Source: Scolanthus callimorphus (taxonomy: Eukaryota; Cnidaria; Anthozoa; Actiniaria; Edwardsiidae). Taken from it: a DNA stretch of 64,000 bases. The position numbers and the translations under genes are program-made. Shown piece after piece: positions 45,331 to 57,416 of this stretch. The notes below the pieces were generated by a model. That model saw only the letters and a list, made by a program, of their open reading frames with translations. It had not been told where the DNA came from and did no database searches. Location of the stretch: positions 34,083,492-34,147,491 of the forward strand of contig CM066914.1 in assembly GCA_033964015.1 (NCBI GenBank). Reading direction: 5' to 3'. Position 1 is the stretch's first letter, and each line of letters begins with the position of its first letter.

Positions 45331-48099
45331 CTAGAAAATTAGCCTTTTGTATCGTTTCTGTTTGAATTAATTTCTGTTACGAAATTTTGAGAACAAGGAA
45401 AGCATGAAAATTTGGGCTTACGGAGGGGGAGCGCAATTTAGGAACAAGGAAAACATTAGAAAAAGTGTCCACTTTCTCCAACTTCCTTATAAGGAAATAT
45501 ATGCATACCATATTTGGAATCCTGGTATGTTTTTCACTATTTCTATTGCCCTAGAAAGCTTAAAACTCAACCAAAACTCAAATATACTCGAGGAAAGATA
45601 CTATACCAGCATATGCCGTCTTATAGTTGGGATATGAGTTGACAATTATCTGGCAATCTGTTCCTGTGTATCCATACTCGCTAGAAAGAAAAGTTGATAA
45701 AATAGATCAACGGAAAATACAGGAGGGTCAGGAAGGGAGGCAACGTTCATGGCAGATATATCAGTGAAAACTAACTTGCACACCTAATTTTTTCAGACAC
45801 CATCGTTATATTGTTTATTTCTGCGCATGCTCAAAAATTAGGATTTTCCCAGAGCGTTCTCGAACCCAGAGCTCCCAGGCTCTTCACTCCTCGCGGGGGA
45901 TCCACTGGACGAAGAATTGGGTTTGCTCAAGTTTGCCTGACGAGCAATCTGCCCAAATGTGAGGCAAACCTATGATAAACCTGGAGCAAACGTGATAAAT
46001 ACCGTACTTGCTTGACCATATTTGCCTACCTATAGTAAATGCGGTATTTAACAGCTTTGCTACAGGTGTACCATAGGTTTACCTCATTTGGTCTCATTTG
46101 ATCGACAGGCAAACTTGAGTAATCCAATTTTTCGTCCAGTTGGAGGCTCTGGTGACAGCCACTGTGATTTGGTACATGAGAGCCGTTGAGAGAAAGATCT
46201 TTCTGCACATGCCTCAACATTCAAAATCAGTTAATTATACTAGGACCAATTCGGGAAAAAGCCTCTAGAAAAAGTTCTAGCGGCAAACTCGAGGAAAAGT
46301 TGGTAAACAGGCTATTCCGCATGATTTTTGGGCGCTGATTACGAATCTGCTGTTTACCAAGCGTGATTTTGCGATTTAAGGGTACTAATTAGCATAATCA
46401 CACGAAAACGAGGCCGATTTGGAGATTCTCATATTTGGTGTTTCTTTATACTGTATCCATACAAAATTAGTTCTTAGATATTCTAGCACATCAAATCAGA
46501 TACTTTAACTATGATAAGGCTCGTCACATGACTTTAAATTTGCATATATCACGAAAACGAGGCTAAATTTGATACTTGTATTTCATATGAAACAATCCCC
46601 AACCAAAAATTGTCGTTTTTCAACACCTCACGGCCAAAACCATATTTGGAAACTTTTACCTTATAAGGAAGTGACAGAAGATCCTCTTTGATAAGAATTT
46701 CGGCAAATGTAGCAAGAAAACTGTGAAATTTTGAATGAAAACTTGCAGGAATGACAGAGACTCGAGTTCTCGATCTGTCCACCATTGATTTGGGCTAGGT
46801 AACCGCGCTAAAATAGCCCACAGCTAGCCCGCGACTCGACCCAGTCCTCCCAAGTGCATTCAGCAAAAACGACAATGATTTCATAGATATGTACAGGAAA
46901 CATTTTATTTCTTTTACTTTCGACACTGAAAAGAGATAGCTTGAAAGAAAAGCTCGATTTTGAATTTTACTGGGTATCCTTATTTGCATAACTGCATGGA
47001 AACGAGGCTTTGCGATCTGCGAATAAGATGTCACGCTTCCATGTGACTTCAGTTAGCAAAATCGTTCTGAGAAATTATGACGCGTCTAACTAAGTGCTTT
47101 AAAAATTCAGAATTCCCAATGCAACTACTTAACCGCCAAATTTCATTCATTTAATCCTTTTTTCCAGTTTTAGGTGAACCGATTTGAGTCACGCAACATT
47201 GTCACGCATTTTGCCGGAGTACATATATACATACGTAGATTAGATTCTGCAACAAACCAATAATTGATATGACGTTAATTGAACTATAGCTGAGCACGTA
47301 AGCTTACAAATTTCGGTACTGTTCTATATTCGATTGATCCATTCCCGAACCCAGAGCACCCCGGCTAGTTACCTCGCGGGGGAAGCTCTTGTGTCGACAC
47401 CATTAATATGTGCGAGACTTTCTGCGCCGTGCCCGGAACGTTCAAAATCAGCCATTGAGCGAAGGCCCTCAAATGGATGTCTCCAGAGTCCCGAACATGT
47501 AAAGAGCAGGGAAGCTATGGGTACGAGATTGCGCGGGTTCTAGGCTAATACCACTCCCCTTCTCTTACAACAGTAATCTGCAAATACTTCAGAAGGAACA
47601 GAAGAGTAAAGAATAATCCATCTTACCTCCTTCACACTCATTTTAATTTAGATTTACGGAGGGACAAATCGCTGAGCCTCAGGCTTTCCCTTAGGAGTTT
47701 AAACTAACTGTCGTTGGTTTTATCGAAGTTCGAAAAGTTAACCATTTTTGGAAAGCATTCATTATTCTGCGATGCAGAAAACTGACTTTGTAATAATATA
47801 GCTACGACATAACGCACACAAGTGTATGCTCTATTTCACCTATAAAGAAATGGTTATAGCAAAACGTTATATGGCATAATCACCGAAATCGGGCACTTGT
47901 GATTTTGGGAGAGACAATGGAATGGTTTAAAATGGAATGGTTTTACAACGTTCTCGTGTCTCTCCCAACATCAAACATGCTCAATTTCGCCGATAAAATC
48001 GTAGAAAGTTGTAAGACCAACGCCTCGCAGCACAAAGTACAGTCCACCAATGCTTGGACCGACTCGACGCTATTAAAACAAGCGACCGAAAAACCTGGC

Positions 48100-49215
48100 T
48101 ATACAGTGGTGTCATTTGATGTAGCCTGCACAACAAACGCACTGGGGAAGAGAAAGACGCGTCCGCTCGCCCTCTCGCCTCTTCTCCTGTGTTACACAGG
48201 CTACATTTGATGTGAGATTCTTGTTCACAAGCATTCCTCATGAGATGACGCTTGACTGTACTTGGACCGTTATCCGATTTACCGATGCCAACAAACGATA
48301 CATGGATGTTTTGTTTAGAATCTACGAATTGCAGTAGAATGAACGACACCGTACAAACAGCTACGTGGCACAACGATCGGTTAGTGAACCGTTACTCTGG
48401 TTATCATGCAGCACATCCAGATAAAAGAACTGTCGCCACAGTTTCACTTCCATCCATCGAAGGCACTCTCAGATCATCGCACGGTGCTTCACACACTCAA
48501 TTCAAGTAGCGCAAGGGGCGGGGCGGATAAATGGGGAAGGGGGGGGGGGGGAGGCGCGGGCTCCCCTTTCTCGGGAGATTATTTTGGAGGAAATTTGAAA
48601 ATTTTTTCGTCATATGTTTTCACTATCCGACCCTCCATTCTGAAATTACTGGATCTGCCCCTGTACGCGCACCTACCAACTGTAACATTTGGGGCGAACA
48701 CTGTCGAAAATGAAAGACCTGGAGCCAACCACATGACAGGCATGATGTATTCCGACGCTGCACATCTTGGCGATGATGGATAAGACTTTTAACTTTAGAA
48801 GTGATGTTGGCCTGGATTCGAACAGATGTTTAGCTTATTTTTCTAACAAGAAACAAAGACTCGTCCACAAAGATTATGCAAAATGCCATCACATCCGCAA
48901 CTATCAACATCTGCACCCTAAATCTATCACCGCCACTTTGATTGCCCGGTCAAAGCACAACAGCGCGGTATTGCGCAACACAACTTATACAGATGGTGCT
49001 TTATATTTGACCCTGAAGATGACGTTCGCACAGGTTGTCGAAACGTCAGTCACTTACATTCCATCTCAGGACCTCCCTCGCAAACGATCTCTAGACAATC
49101 ATTTGATAGTCACTGAAACAATGACCAGTTACAGTTATCTTCATAATACATACACCAGGTTAGCAAATAAGTGCCAGGAAGGCACGTTTGCTACTCGTGA
49201 TTAAAGGCGCATGGA
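48100..49215 (+). pseudogene. Penelope-like retroelement relic
   Basis: Broken frames show F-T-S-I-P-H-E-M (about 48220), recalling the Penelope RT motif after SFDV, which also occurs (VVSFDV, about 48105). Downstream a segment with YHAAHPDKR resembles the H-x-x-H-P-x-x-K-R stretch of Penelope proteins. The text CTGAAGATGACGTTCGCACA then GGTTGTCGAAACGTCAGTCA (49010-49050) is, from memory, a common repeat in coral and anemone DNA. Stops, frameshifts and a G-run insertion make it non-functional. Family call moderate. Confidence 0.5.
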
Positions 49216-49645
49216 TCGAGGCGCCCAGTCATTACTTGGCGCCTTAATGGCGATTTGAATTAATGGCGATTTGAATTATATGTAAACTTATTTCCCGTGG
49301 CTCTCTCAAGTACATTCAGTAAAAGAGAAAAGGACATCGAACAAGGATTGGAAGTTAAAAGTAATTTCCAAAGAAGAATATCAAAAGCGAATAAATCCTA
49401 TGGTCGAACTATTTTCCATTCGAAATTGTTCTGCTTTTACTCCTAATGAGGCGCGCGCCAAATTATCAACATTTCCAAACAGCTCAGACAAAACAGAAAA
49501 AGAGCGAAGAGCTCATTTGAAGAACGAGTCGACGAGCAAATAATGAAGGAAGACATGAACAAGCCAAACAAGAAGAGAAAAACAAGAAAAAGAAAAGATC
49601 GTAAAGCGCATTATAAACATTTACCATTTGAAACTAGTAGTACCC

Positions 49646-49672
49646 CCCCCCCCCCCCCCCCCCCCCCACCCC
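49646..49672 (+). repeat. Poly-C run
   Basis: More than 25 consecutive C bases. The length is likely unreliable in any assembly. Confidence 0.8.
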
Positions 49673-50564
49673 CTAAGCCAACATCCACGTACTTTTAGAC
49701 ACCTTGGGTTCGGAAAAGCAGTTGCTCATTTTCGAATTTTGAAAACCTTGACAACGTGACAAGTGTTGTGTGACTCAAGTATATTTTACAAAAAGTGACA
49801 AGAAGCAACAGAAAAGCAATGAAATTGGGCAAAAAATTTTACATAAGGATTGACTTTAAACGCGTTGTGCGCACTGAGCTTCATTACCAGCATCTTGCTG
49901 ACCTGGTAGGAACGCGGCAATCAGCCTCAAAGCCTCGTTTCCAAGCAATATGCTACTTGAGAACTCAAAATTCAAAGTACAGCTCTATTACTGAATCATT
50001 TGTTGCTCATTGAACCTAAGTACAAGGAATACGTGATCCTATTAATTCAAACGAAAATGATCAAATCTAGCCTCGTTTTCGTGATAATATGCAAATTAGT
50101 GAGCACGTGACGTCTTCTTTTCACCTTTTAATGTATAGGATATTTTAGAATCTGATTTGCGTGGATGCTGCAAGAAAAAAACACCAAATATGAGAAAATC
50201 CAAAATTAGCCTCGTTTTCGTGTGATTATGCTAATTAGTACCCTTAAATCGCAAAATCACGCTTGGTAAACAGCAGATTCGTAATCAGCGCCCAAAAATC
50301 ATGCGGAATAGCCTGTTTACCAACTTTTCCTCGAGTTTGCCGTCAGAAGTTCACTTTTCCGAAATTGGTCCTAGTCTAAATCGGCGAAGGTCCTAAAATG
50401 GCTGCTACCAGAGCCTCCCTTGCAAGCAGACGAGCCGAGCCGAGGAACACTCAATACGAGAATGCAGTGCGTTGAGCTAGTCGCACTCCGCTTACCCAGA
50501 CGATTGAAGCTCTGGGGACGAAAAGGGAGTCCAACACAATAGAATTCCCTCGGTAGTAACCTCG

Positions 50565-50676
50565 GTAGCGGCTCTAAAAGGGTAAGAGGAGGGAGTCGGG
50601 GCGAGCGAAAACCGGAAATAGCGCGGGTCGCTTTCGCTCGCCCCGACTCCCTCCCCTTCCCTTTTAGAGCCGCTAC
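50565..50676. mobile_element. Palindromic MITE, unit 3
   Basis: Near-perfect palindrome of 112 bp matching 52789-52900, with AGGGTAAGAGG on one side and AGGGAAGGGG on the other. Confidence 0.8.
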
Positions 50677-51654
50677 GCCAGTCTACCTCGGCAGTGACAA
50701 ATGGCAGAAAGAAGTCGCCCAGCAAGCGATAACATATTACCAGTGTACACTTAAAAAGGTAACGTACCAAACACACTTGCCCGTGTAGTCCCTCAAGGAA
50801 TGTGCGCGACAGTTGATGCAATGTTCAGAACGAGGACCGGTACACCCGCCATCGCCGCAAGTTGGATGGCACGTCCCTGGGGAAACAAGCTATACATTTT
50901 ATTTCCTTGCGTTAATGCAACAGAGAAAAGTGTCAGAGTTTTAACAAGAGAACATGATCCCCCGAGAATGCAAAACCAATAGGCCAGGTTCGAATTACGC
51001 TCCAATGCTCACAAGACAAAAACTTCAAATCGAGGCACTCTCCAAGTTCTAATGCATTTACAGTAAGTTTAGAAGAGAGCCTCTGCTCGAGGTTATTGTT
51101 TGTAGGCAATGGAGTGAATTCGAACATGGCCTTGGATCTCCTTTTCCTACATTTCATATCGATCAAACATAGATCCAGTTCGTGTAACATAAACACAACT
51201 GGTGATGGATGGGATCACACGAACGTTAAGAGTCGGAAATTTATATAGTGTAGTGTAGGTCAGTGTACATACAAAACTGGACTCTCAATTCTAGCATTCT
51301 AAATAACTAGGGTCCAATGTGTACGTCCAAAAGATACTGGTCACTCAAGCCCTGAAACATTGCAATAAGGCAAAAGGAGGCAAATCGACGTATTCTACAA
51401 CAAAATCCTGAAATTTAATCCCGTCTTTTGAAAACATAAGCGGAATGGGGCTGCAGAACACAAAGAATTCCAGGATTCCGAAATCTTGAGTTGAATTTTA
51501 GCGGTGCTCCCGCGTGCGACGAAAGCGCCCGCGAGCGGAGCCCCATAGCTACATGCAGGAGAGAAAATGTATATACAAAAGTGCATATGCATCAACCAAT
51601 TCTGTAATGGACTTCCGGCTGTGTGTCCGTCGGTCGTCGCCGTGCAACCCATGA

Positions 51655-51835
51655 CCAGTTCTATAGCAGAGCTAAATAAAAGGTTTATATCTTGGGAAGG
51701 GATTAACCTCAGACAACCAAACTTGGGTGAAGTGTCTAAGTGGCAAGGGGGGGTGCAACGGCGTGGTCACGTGGTATGATGTCATTGATTACGTCATCAA
51801 AGGAGAAAAGGTATATATCTTGGGAAGGGATGAAA
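51655..51835 (+). repeat. Start of a minisatellite of about 125 bp (unit 3)
   Basis: One to two units containing ATATCTTGGGAAGGGAT, CTCAGACAACCAAACTTGGG, GGGGTGCAACGG and CACGTGGTATGATGTCATTG. The same family is longer at 53880-54530. Confidence 0.75.
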
Positions 51836-52788
51836 TATCAAGATAGTTCCCTTGAAAAAGTGTCGACATTCTCCAACTTCCGTATAAGGAAATATCGAAG
51901 AATCCCAGTAACTTCTTCACTATTTCTATTGGCTTAGAAAGCTTAAAACTCAACCAAAACTCAAATATACTCGAGGAAAGATACTATACCAGCATATGCC
52001 GTCTCGTAGTTGTGATATGAGTTGATATTTATCTGGCAATCTTTTCCTGTGTATCCATGCTCGCTATAAAGAAAAGTTGATAATATAGATCAACGGAAAA
52101 TACAGGAGGGTCAGGAAGGGAGGCAACGTTCATGGCAGATATCTCAGTGAAAACTAACTTGCACACCTCATTTTTTCAGATTGTTTATTTCTGAGCATGC
52201 TCAAAAATTAGGATTTCCCCAGAGCATTCGTTCTCGAACCCAGAGTTCCCCGGCTCTTCACTCCTCGCGGGGATCCACCGGGACGAAGAATTGGATTTCC
52301 TCAAGCTTGCCTTACGAGCAATCTGACCAAATGTGAGGCAAACCTATGATAAACCTGTAGCAAACGTTATAAACACCGTACTTGCTTGACCGTATTTAAC
52401 TACCTATAGTAAATGCGGTATTTAACAGCTTTGCTACAGGTTTACCATTACCTCATTTGGTCAGATTTGATCGTGAGGCAAACTTGAGTAAATCCAATTT
52501 TTCGTCCACTTGGAGGCTCTGGTGACAGCCACTGTGATTTGGTACATGAGAGCCGTTGAGAGAAAGATCTTTCTGCACATGCCTCAACATTCAAAATCAG
52601 CTAATCGGCGAAGGTCCTAAAATGGCTGCCACCAGAGCCTCCCTTGCAAGTAGACGAGCCGAGCCGAGGAACACTAGATACGAGAATGCAGTGCGTTAAG
52701 CTAGTCGCACTCCGCTTACCCAGACGATCGAAGCTCTGGGGACGAAAAGGGAGTCCAACACAATAGAATTCCCTCGGTAGTAGCCTCC

Positions 52789-52900
52789 GTAGCGGCTCTA
52801 AAAGGGTAAGAGGAGGGAGTCGGGGCGAGCGAAAACCGGAAATAGCGCGGGTCGCTTTCGCTCGCCCCGACTCCCTCCCCTTCCCTTTTAGAGCCGCTAC
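52789..52900. mobile_element. Palindromic MITE, unit 4
   Basis: As at 50565. Two minus-strand frames (147 and 85 codons) run through it but only read the hairpin and flanking repeat, so I do not call a gene. Confidence 0.8.
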
Positions 52901-53879
52901 GCAGTCTACCTCGGCAGTGACAAATGGCAGATAGAAGTCGCCCAGCAAGCGATAACATATTACCAGTGTACACTTAAAAAGGTAACGTACCAAACACACT
53001 TGCCCTTGTTGTCCCTCAAGGAATGTGCGCGACAGTTGATGCAATGTTCAGAACGAGGACCGGTACACCCGCCATCGCCGCAAGTTGGATGGCACGTCCC
53101 TGGGGAAACAAGCTATACATTTAATTTCCTTGCGTTAATGCAACAGAGAAAAGTGTCAGAGTTTCAACAAGAGAACATGATCCCCAGAGAATGCAAACCC
53201 AATAGGCTAGGTTCGAATTACGCTCCAATGCTCACAAGACAAAAACTTCAAATCGAGGCACTCACCGTGTAAATGTATTAGAACTTGGAAAGTTTAGAAG
53301 AGAGCCCCTGCTCGAGTTTATTGTTTGTAGGCAATGGAGTGAATTCGAACATGGCCTATTGGATCTCCTTTTCCTACATTTCATATCAAACATAGATCCA
53401 GTTCGTGTAACATAAACACAACTGGTGATGGATGGGATCACACGAACGGTAAGAGTCGGAAATTTATATAGTGTAGTGTAGGTCAGTGTACATACAAAAC
53501 TGGACTCTCAATTCTAGCATTCTAAATAACTAGGGTCCAATGTCTACGTCCAAAAGATACTGGTCACTCAAGCCCTGAAACATTGCAATAAGGCAAAAGG
53601 AGGCAAATCGACGTATTCCACAACAAAATCCTGAAATTTAATCCCGTCTTTTGAAAACATAAGCCGGAATGGGGCTGCAGAACACAAAGAATTCCAGGAT
53701 TCCGAAATCTTGAGTTGAATTTTAGCGGAGCTCCCGCGGGCGACGAAAGCGCCCGCGAGCGGATCCCCATAGCTACATGCAGGAGAGAAAGGAACAAAAC
53801 AAAAGTGTATATGCATAAACCAATTCTGTTATGGACTTCCGATTGTGTGTCCGTCGGTCGTCGCCGTGCAACCCATGAC

Positions 53880-54530
53880 CAGTTCTATAGCAGAGCTAAA
53901 TAAAAGGTTTATATCTTAAGGATTAACCTCAGACAACGAAGTTTGGGTGAAGTGTCTAAGTGGCAAGGGGGTGCAACGGCATGGTCACGTGGTATGACAT
54001 CATTGATGACGTCATCAAACGAGAAAAGGTTTATATTTTTGGAAGGGATAAACCTCAGACAACCAAACTTGGGTGAAGTTGCTTTAGTGGCAAGGGGGGT
54101 GCAACGGCGTGGTTGACGTGGTATGATGTCATTGATACGTCATCAAAGGAGAAAAGGTATATATTGGGAAGGGATGATCCAGATAACCAAACTTGGGTGA
54201 AGTTGTCTAAGTAGCAAGGGGGGTGCAAAGGGCGTAGTCACGTGGTATGACGTCATCGATGACGTCATCAAACAAGAAAAGGTTTATATCTTGGGAAGGG
54301 ATGAACCTCAGATAACCAAACTTGGGTGAAGTTGTCTAAGTAGCAAGGGGGGTGTAAAGGCGTGGTCATGTCGTATGATGTAATCGATGACGTCATCAAA
54401 TCAGAAAAGGTATATATATCTTGGGAAGATATGAACCTCAGAGAACCAAACTTAGAAATTATCTAAGTGGCAATGCAAGGGGGTGCAAGTGCTTAGTCAC
54501 GTGGTATGACGGTGTCAGGCTATGACAATG
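53880..54530 (+). repeat. Minisatellite of about 125 bp, five units
   Basis: Landmarks GGGAAGGGATGAACCTCAGA, CCAAACTTGGGTGAAG, GGCGTGGTCACGTGGTATGA and GATGACGTCATCAAA recur five times. Each unit carries a palindromic TGACGTCA (CRE-type) and CACGTG (E-box), so the array multiplies potential factor sites. Confidence 0.8.
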
Positions 54531-54577
54531 CAACCTCTTTTCGACTCTTTGTCTCATTAACACTGACAAATATTTAA

Positions 54578-54973
54578 CAGGGAGCTCCACTTTTAGCCAG
54601 TGACTAAATCTATATATTAGAAATCATTGGTAAGTTTCCTCTTTGAGCCCGTTTTTTGAGTCCACTACATTCTCACACATATCTACAGACGTTTTCTGCT
54701 GTTATTATTTGAGCCCCCCCAGCGGAAAACGTCTGTAGATATGCGTGCGCATATAGTGGGCTCAAGAAGCGGTCAGCTAACCGTCCAAGGTTGTGGACGG
54801 CGGAAAAACAATGCGAGTTTCGACCCAGCGCAGAGGTCTCTTTTCCTCGCGAACCTCAGCCAGCGAAATGCGGAGAAAAGAGGCGTCTGCTCACTACTGG
54901 AAAATAAATATAAGACAAACCTAATAAATATAGATTTAGCCACTGGCTAAAAGCGGAGCTCCCTCAGTTACAT
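54578..54973. mobile_element. Inverted repeats flanking a captured array segment
   Basis: GGGAGCTCCACTTTTAGCCA with CTAAATCTATATATTA at 54578-54618 faces its complement (AATATAGATTTAGCCACTGG, then CTAAAAGCGGAGCTCCC) at 54930-54973. Between them lies only array sequence: the GAAATCATTGG segment with the stem-loop. This may be a mobile element that captured host DNA, or two inverted insertions. Confidence 0.6.
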
Positions 54974-55492
54974 ATTTTTCCATGTGAATGGAAAAGGATC
55001 CCCATTAAGATACTAACTCCCTCCAATGGAATGATATTATAGCAAAGCACAAATGGCAATAAAGAGAAAAACGTTATTTGACATGGGTTTTACTGTGTCA
55101 TCTTCCAATATCTCCAAATTTATTGAAAATGTTAGTGATATTGTATAAAACACATCATGGAGGAATGAGTATGGATCTTTTCTGGAATCCTATGATTCTA
55201 CAATACTTAACTAATTAGATTACAATCAAAAACGTATATGTAATTTATAGCTAGCTGGAATGCTTGAACTAAAACTTGAACAGCCAAAAAGAAATATATT
55301 TCCCAGGTATGAAAGAATAGGCTTGGGGTGGGGCACTCCCTAATATATTGTATGTTTTTGGGGCTCCTGAGGTCTGCCGTGTTTTTTTTTGTCACTGATA
55401 GGGTATGTTTTTACAGTATGGCTTCTCGCAATTAGCGATGATGAAACCTTACATAGAAATGCATTCAAAACCATTCCAGCACCATAGCTAAT

Positions 55493-55613
55493 GGGGGGGG
55501 GGGGGGGAAAGTAACATTTTCAATGTCAACATGTGGGGAAAACCTGCTTTCCCGCCCAGCAAAAAAAAAAGGACGATTAAGGCTTGCCCCCCCCCCCCCC
55601 CCCCCCCCCCCCC
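55493..55613. repeat. Poly-G and poly-C runs
   Basis: A G-run at about 55493-55507 and a C-run of about 26 bases at 55588-55613 lie about 100 bases apart, separated by GCCCAGCAAAAAAAAAAGG. Otherwise 54974-55827 shows no gene. Confidence 0.75.
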
Positions 55614-55827
55614 AGAAATTTCTACCTTAGGCCTTGATAACACAAGAAGCTGATATTTCATGCAAATCAGACATCAGACACACCTTGAGAAAGGTGTCAC
55701 ATGCAAAACAGAAACTTCTCAATGCCATAACAAGGTTTGTGTCGCATGCAAAACATCAACCTTGCAATGCCATAACTCGGATGATACCCAAATTTTACAT
55801 ACACTGTAAGTATTCAATTTCTCTAAA

Positions 55828-56072
55828 TCTATATACCGATTTTCATATGACTGTAGTGAAAGCAATTCATGAGTAACTCACTATCCAATCAAATGCAATA
55901 GAAATTCGACAACAAACTCGTCTTTGTGAGTGAAGTAATTACAAGTAGTTGTATGCGATCTAATGGCAGAAGGGTCAAAGATCATGCTCTTGAACAATCA
56001 CACCCAACATGACTAATCGCAATTACCAAGTAATTTAAAATTACCCACGACAGTCATGTGAAAACCGCTCTA
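55828..56072. mobile_element. Decayed MITE of the GAGCGGTTTC family
   Basis: The right end CAGTCATGTGAAAACCGCTC with TA is well kept. The left end (ACCGATTTTCATATGACTG) has lost a few bases. Related to 9623-9749. Confidence 0.55.
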
Positions 56073-57415
56073 ATTATGTTTTACTTGTGTCATGGTATGG
56101 TGTGTCCAAAAGCCATGAGCCTTGAAGACAGATCTTTTATTTACCAGTCTTACGTAAACCATGCATGGCTATGGATACTTATAAATTATAGTGGCTGAAC
56201 ATACTGGAGTACCATTATTTTTGTAAGAGCCACAATAATAATTAGTTCATCAAATCAGGGTAAATAAAATATTTCTTTTTTATCATCTAATTTGTTAATT
56301 TCGTCTATTTTAATTTCATTTTTTGCCACATCAGACATTAGTTAAGGAATGTTATAATTGTATAGTAAGAAAACATACATTTTGGTAACAAAGTATAAGA
56401 AGGAAATATAATAACATGTCAACAGCATTGGACCCCCCATACCCGTCAACCCACTTCGTCAAAAATCTTGCGATTCCCCCTCACGTGGCAGGAAAATACA
56501 ACTTAAATGTATGAAAAAATGCAGAGAGCGACAATGGTGAAATACAGTAAATGTATACAAAAATTTCAATCATCATGCGGGTGACGGGCTTCAAAATCTT
56601 GTGACACCTGCCTAATGTGGGTGAGTTGACAGCTATGCCCCCCTCCCCAAAAAAGCAGTATTTATATGCCTATATCATGTGCAATTATCTTGTATCAGGC
56701 CCTCCTATCATAATTCATTTTTCAATATTGAATAATGAAAAATATGATCTACTTAACCTACCAATAGAAGACCACTTTGTCCCTAACATGCTCTGGATTG
56801 CATCTAGTTCCATTTTTGGAACAAAATAAAATAAAATTAAATTCTCACTCCATGTTAGTCTCATTCAATTGTTGTAGGGTAAATATTTTTTTAGTTCAGT
56901 AAAAAATATAAAAAATTAGAACTAATTCATACACGATAAACTCTTTTTTCTAAATCTGTTTAAAAGGTGATCGGATGTGACCATGCAGTTTAGCAATTAA
57001 TGAATTCTGTGAGTATGATATGGATAATTATTCAGATCGATGGTGGTATTATTATTATCCATTGAGGTAAAAGGTCAATGTAGATAACATCCCCTAGATC
57101 TTAATAATTATCCATATCATACAAAGCTGAATTCATTGATTGTTTATTATTCATTCAAGCTTTTAATTGTTTTATTATTCATTCAAAATAGATTTCCCAG
57201 GTTTAATTCTTTAATTTAAAAAACAATAAATGATAGGAGTGCCTGAAACAGGCAATACCATGCTATAAAATCAATTTCAGGGGCCTGTCAAAACTTCAAA
57301 TAAATGACAATTCGAAGAAAAAGATCCTCTATGTTGAATCCCCTTGGTTGATATTTTAAATGAGCAAAATTTAAACTTCCACTTCTAAGTTCATGCCTGC
57401 CCATGTAAAAACATA
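56073..57415. other. AT-rich intergenic DNA
   Basis: No gene recognised. Near 56985-57130 an imprecise inverted repeat (TGAATTCTGTGAGTATGATA, then ATGGATAATTATTCAGATC, against ATTATCCATATCATACAAAG) suggests a decayed fold-back. Confidence 0.4.
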
Positions 57416-57416
57416 G

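Larger units (their letters stand above)
35046..45650 (+). repeat. Array unit 2 (about 10.6 kb)
   Basis: Parallels unit 1 marker by marker with few visible differences over long stretches (for example 37502-39420 against 26721-28690). Private features: no 23067-type insertion, a 115-bp palindrome at 35819, a 173-bp extra segment near 39450-39620, no Harbinger-like insertion, a 1.2-kb insertion at 41283-42500, and the full-length GGTGGATCG element. Confidence 0.85.
46239..50375. mobile_element. 4.1-kb inverted-repeat element with subterminal motif repeats
   Basis: The ends ACTAGGACCAATTCGGG and its near complement CCGAAATTGGTCCTAGT are continued by arms of at least 350 bp and, with gaps, about 800 bp. 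GAAAACGAGGC-type motifs occur three times in each arm (near 46403, 46553, 46997 and, inverted, 49928, 50070, 50210), like subterminal transposase sites. Units 2 and 4 show the uninterrupted site (AATCAGCTAATCGGCG). The interior carries a Penelope-like relic and no intact transposase. Confidence 0.75.
45651..52030 (+). repeat. Array unit 3 (about 6.4 kb)
   Basis: Begins like units 1 and 2, is interrupted by the 4.1-kb element at 46239-50375, and resumes at 50380. It then jumps at about 51500 into a minisatellite and rejoins the unit end at about 51845 (CCAACTTCCGTATAAGG). It therefore lacks the stem-loop, the long fold-back and the GGTGGATCG element. Confidence 0.8.
52031..54975 (+). repeat. 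Array unit 4 (partial)
   Basis: Carries the early markers (GGAAGGGAGGCAACGTTCATG at 52114, the 220-bp fold-back, the 110-bp palindrome, ATGTTCAGAACGA, ACATGATCCCC). It diverges at 53724, where other units continue to GAAATCATTGG. That text reappears at 54619 after an insertion, runs through the stem-loop, and ends near 54930. The rest of the unit is missing. Confidence 0.8.

Noticed and set aside
49646..49672. Poly-C run as a structural or regulatory element
   Set aside because: Homopolymers of this length are common slippage or assembly products; nothing around it supports a function.
52601..53044. 147-codon minus-strand frame
   Set aside because: It runs through a 112-bp palindromic MITE and dispersed repeat. 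Frames in the other units differ and break.
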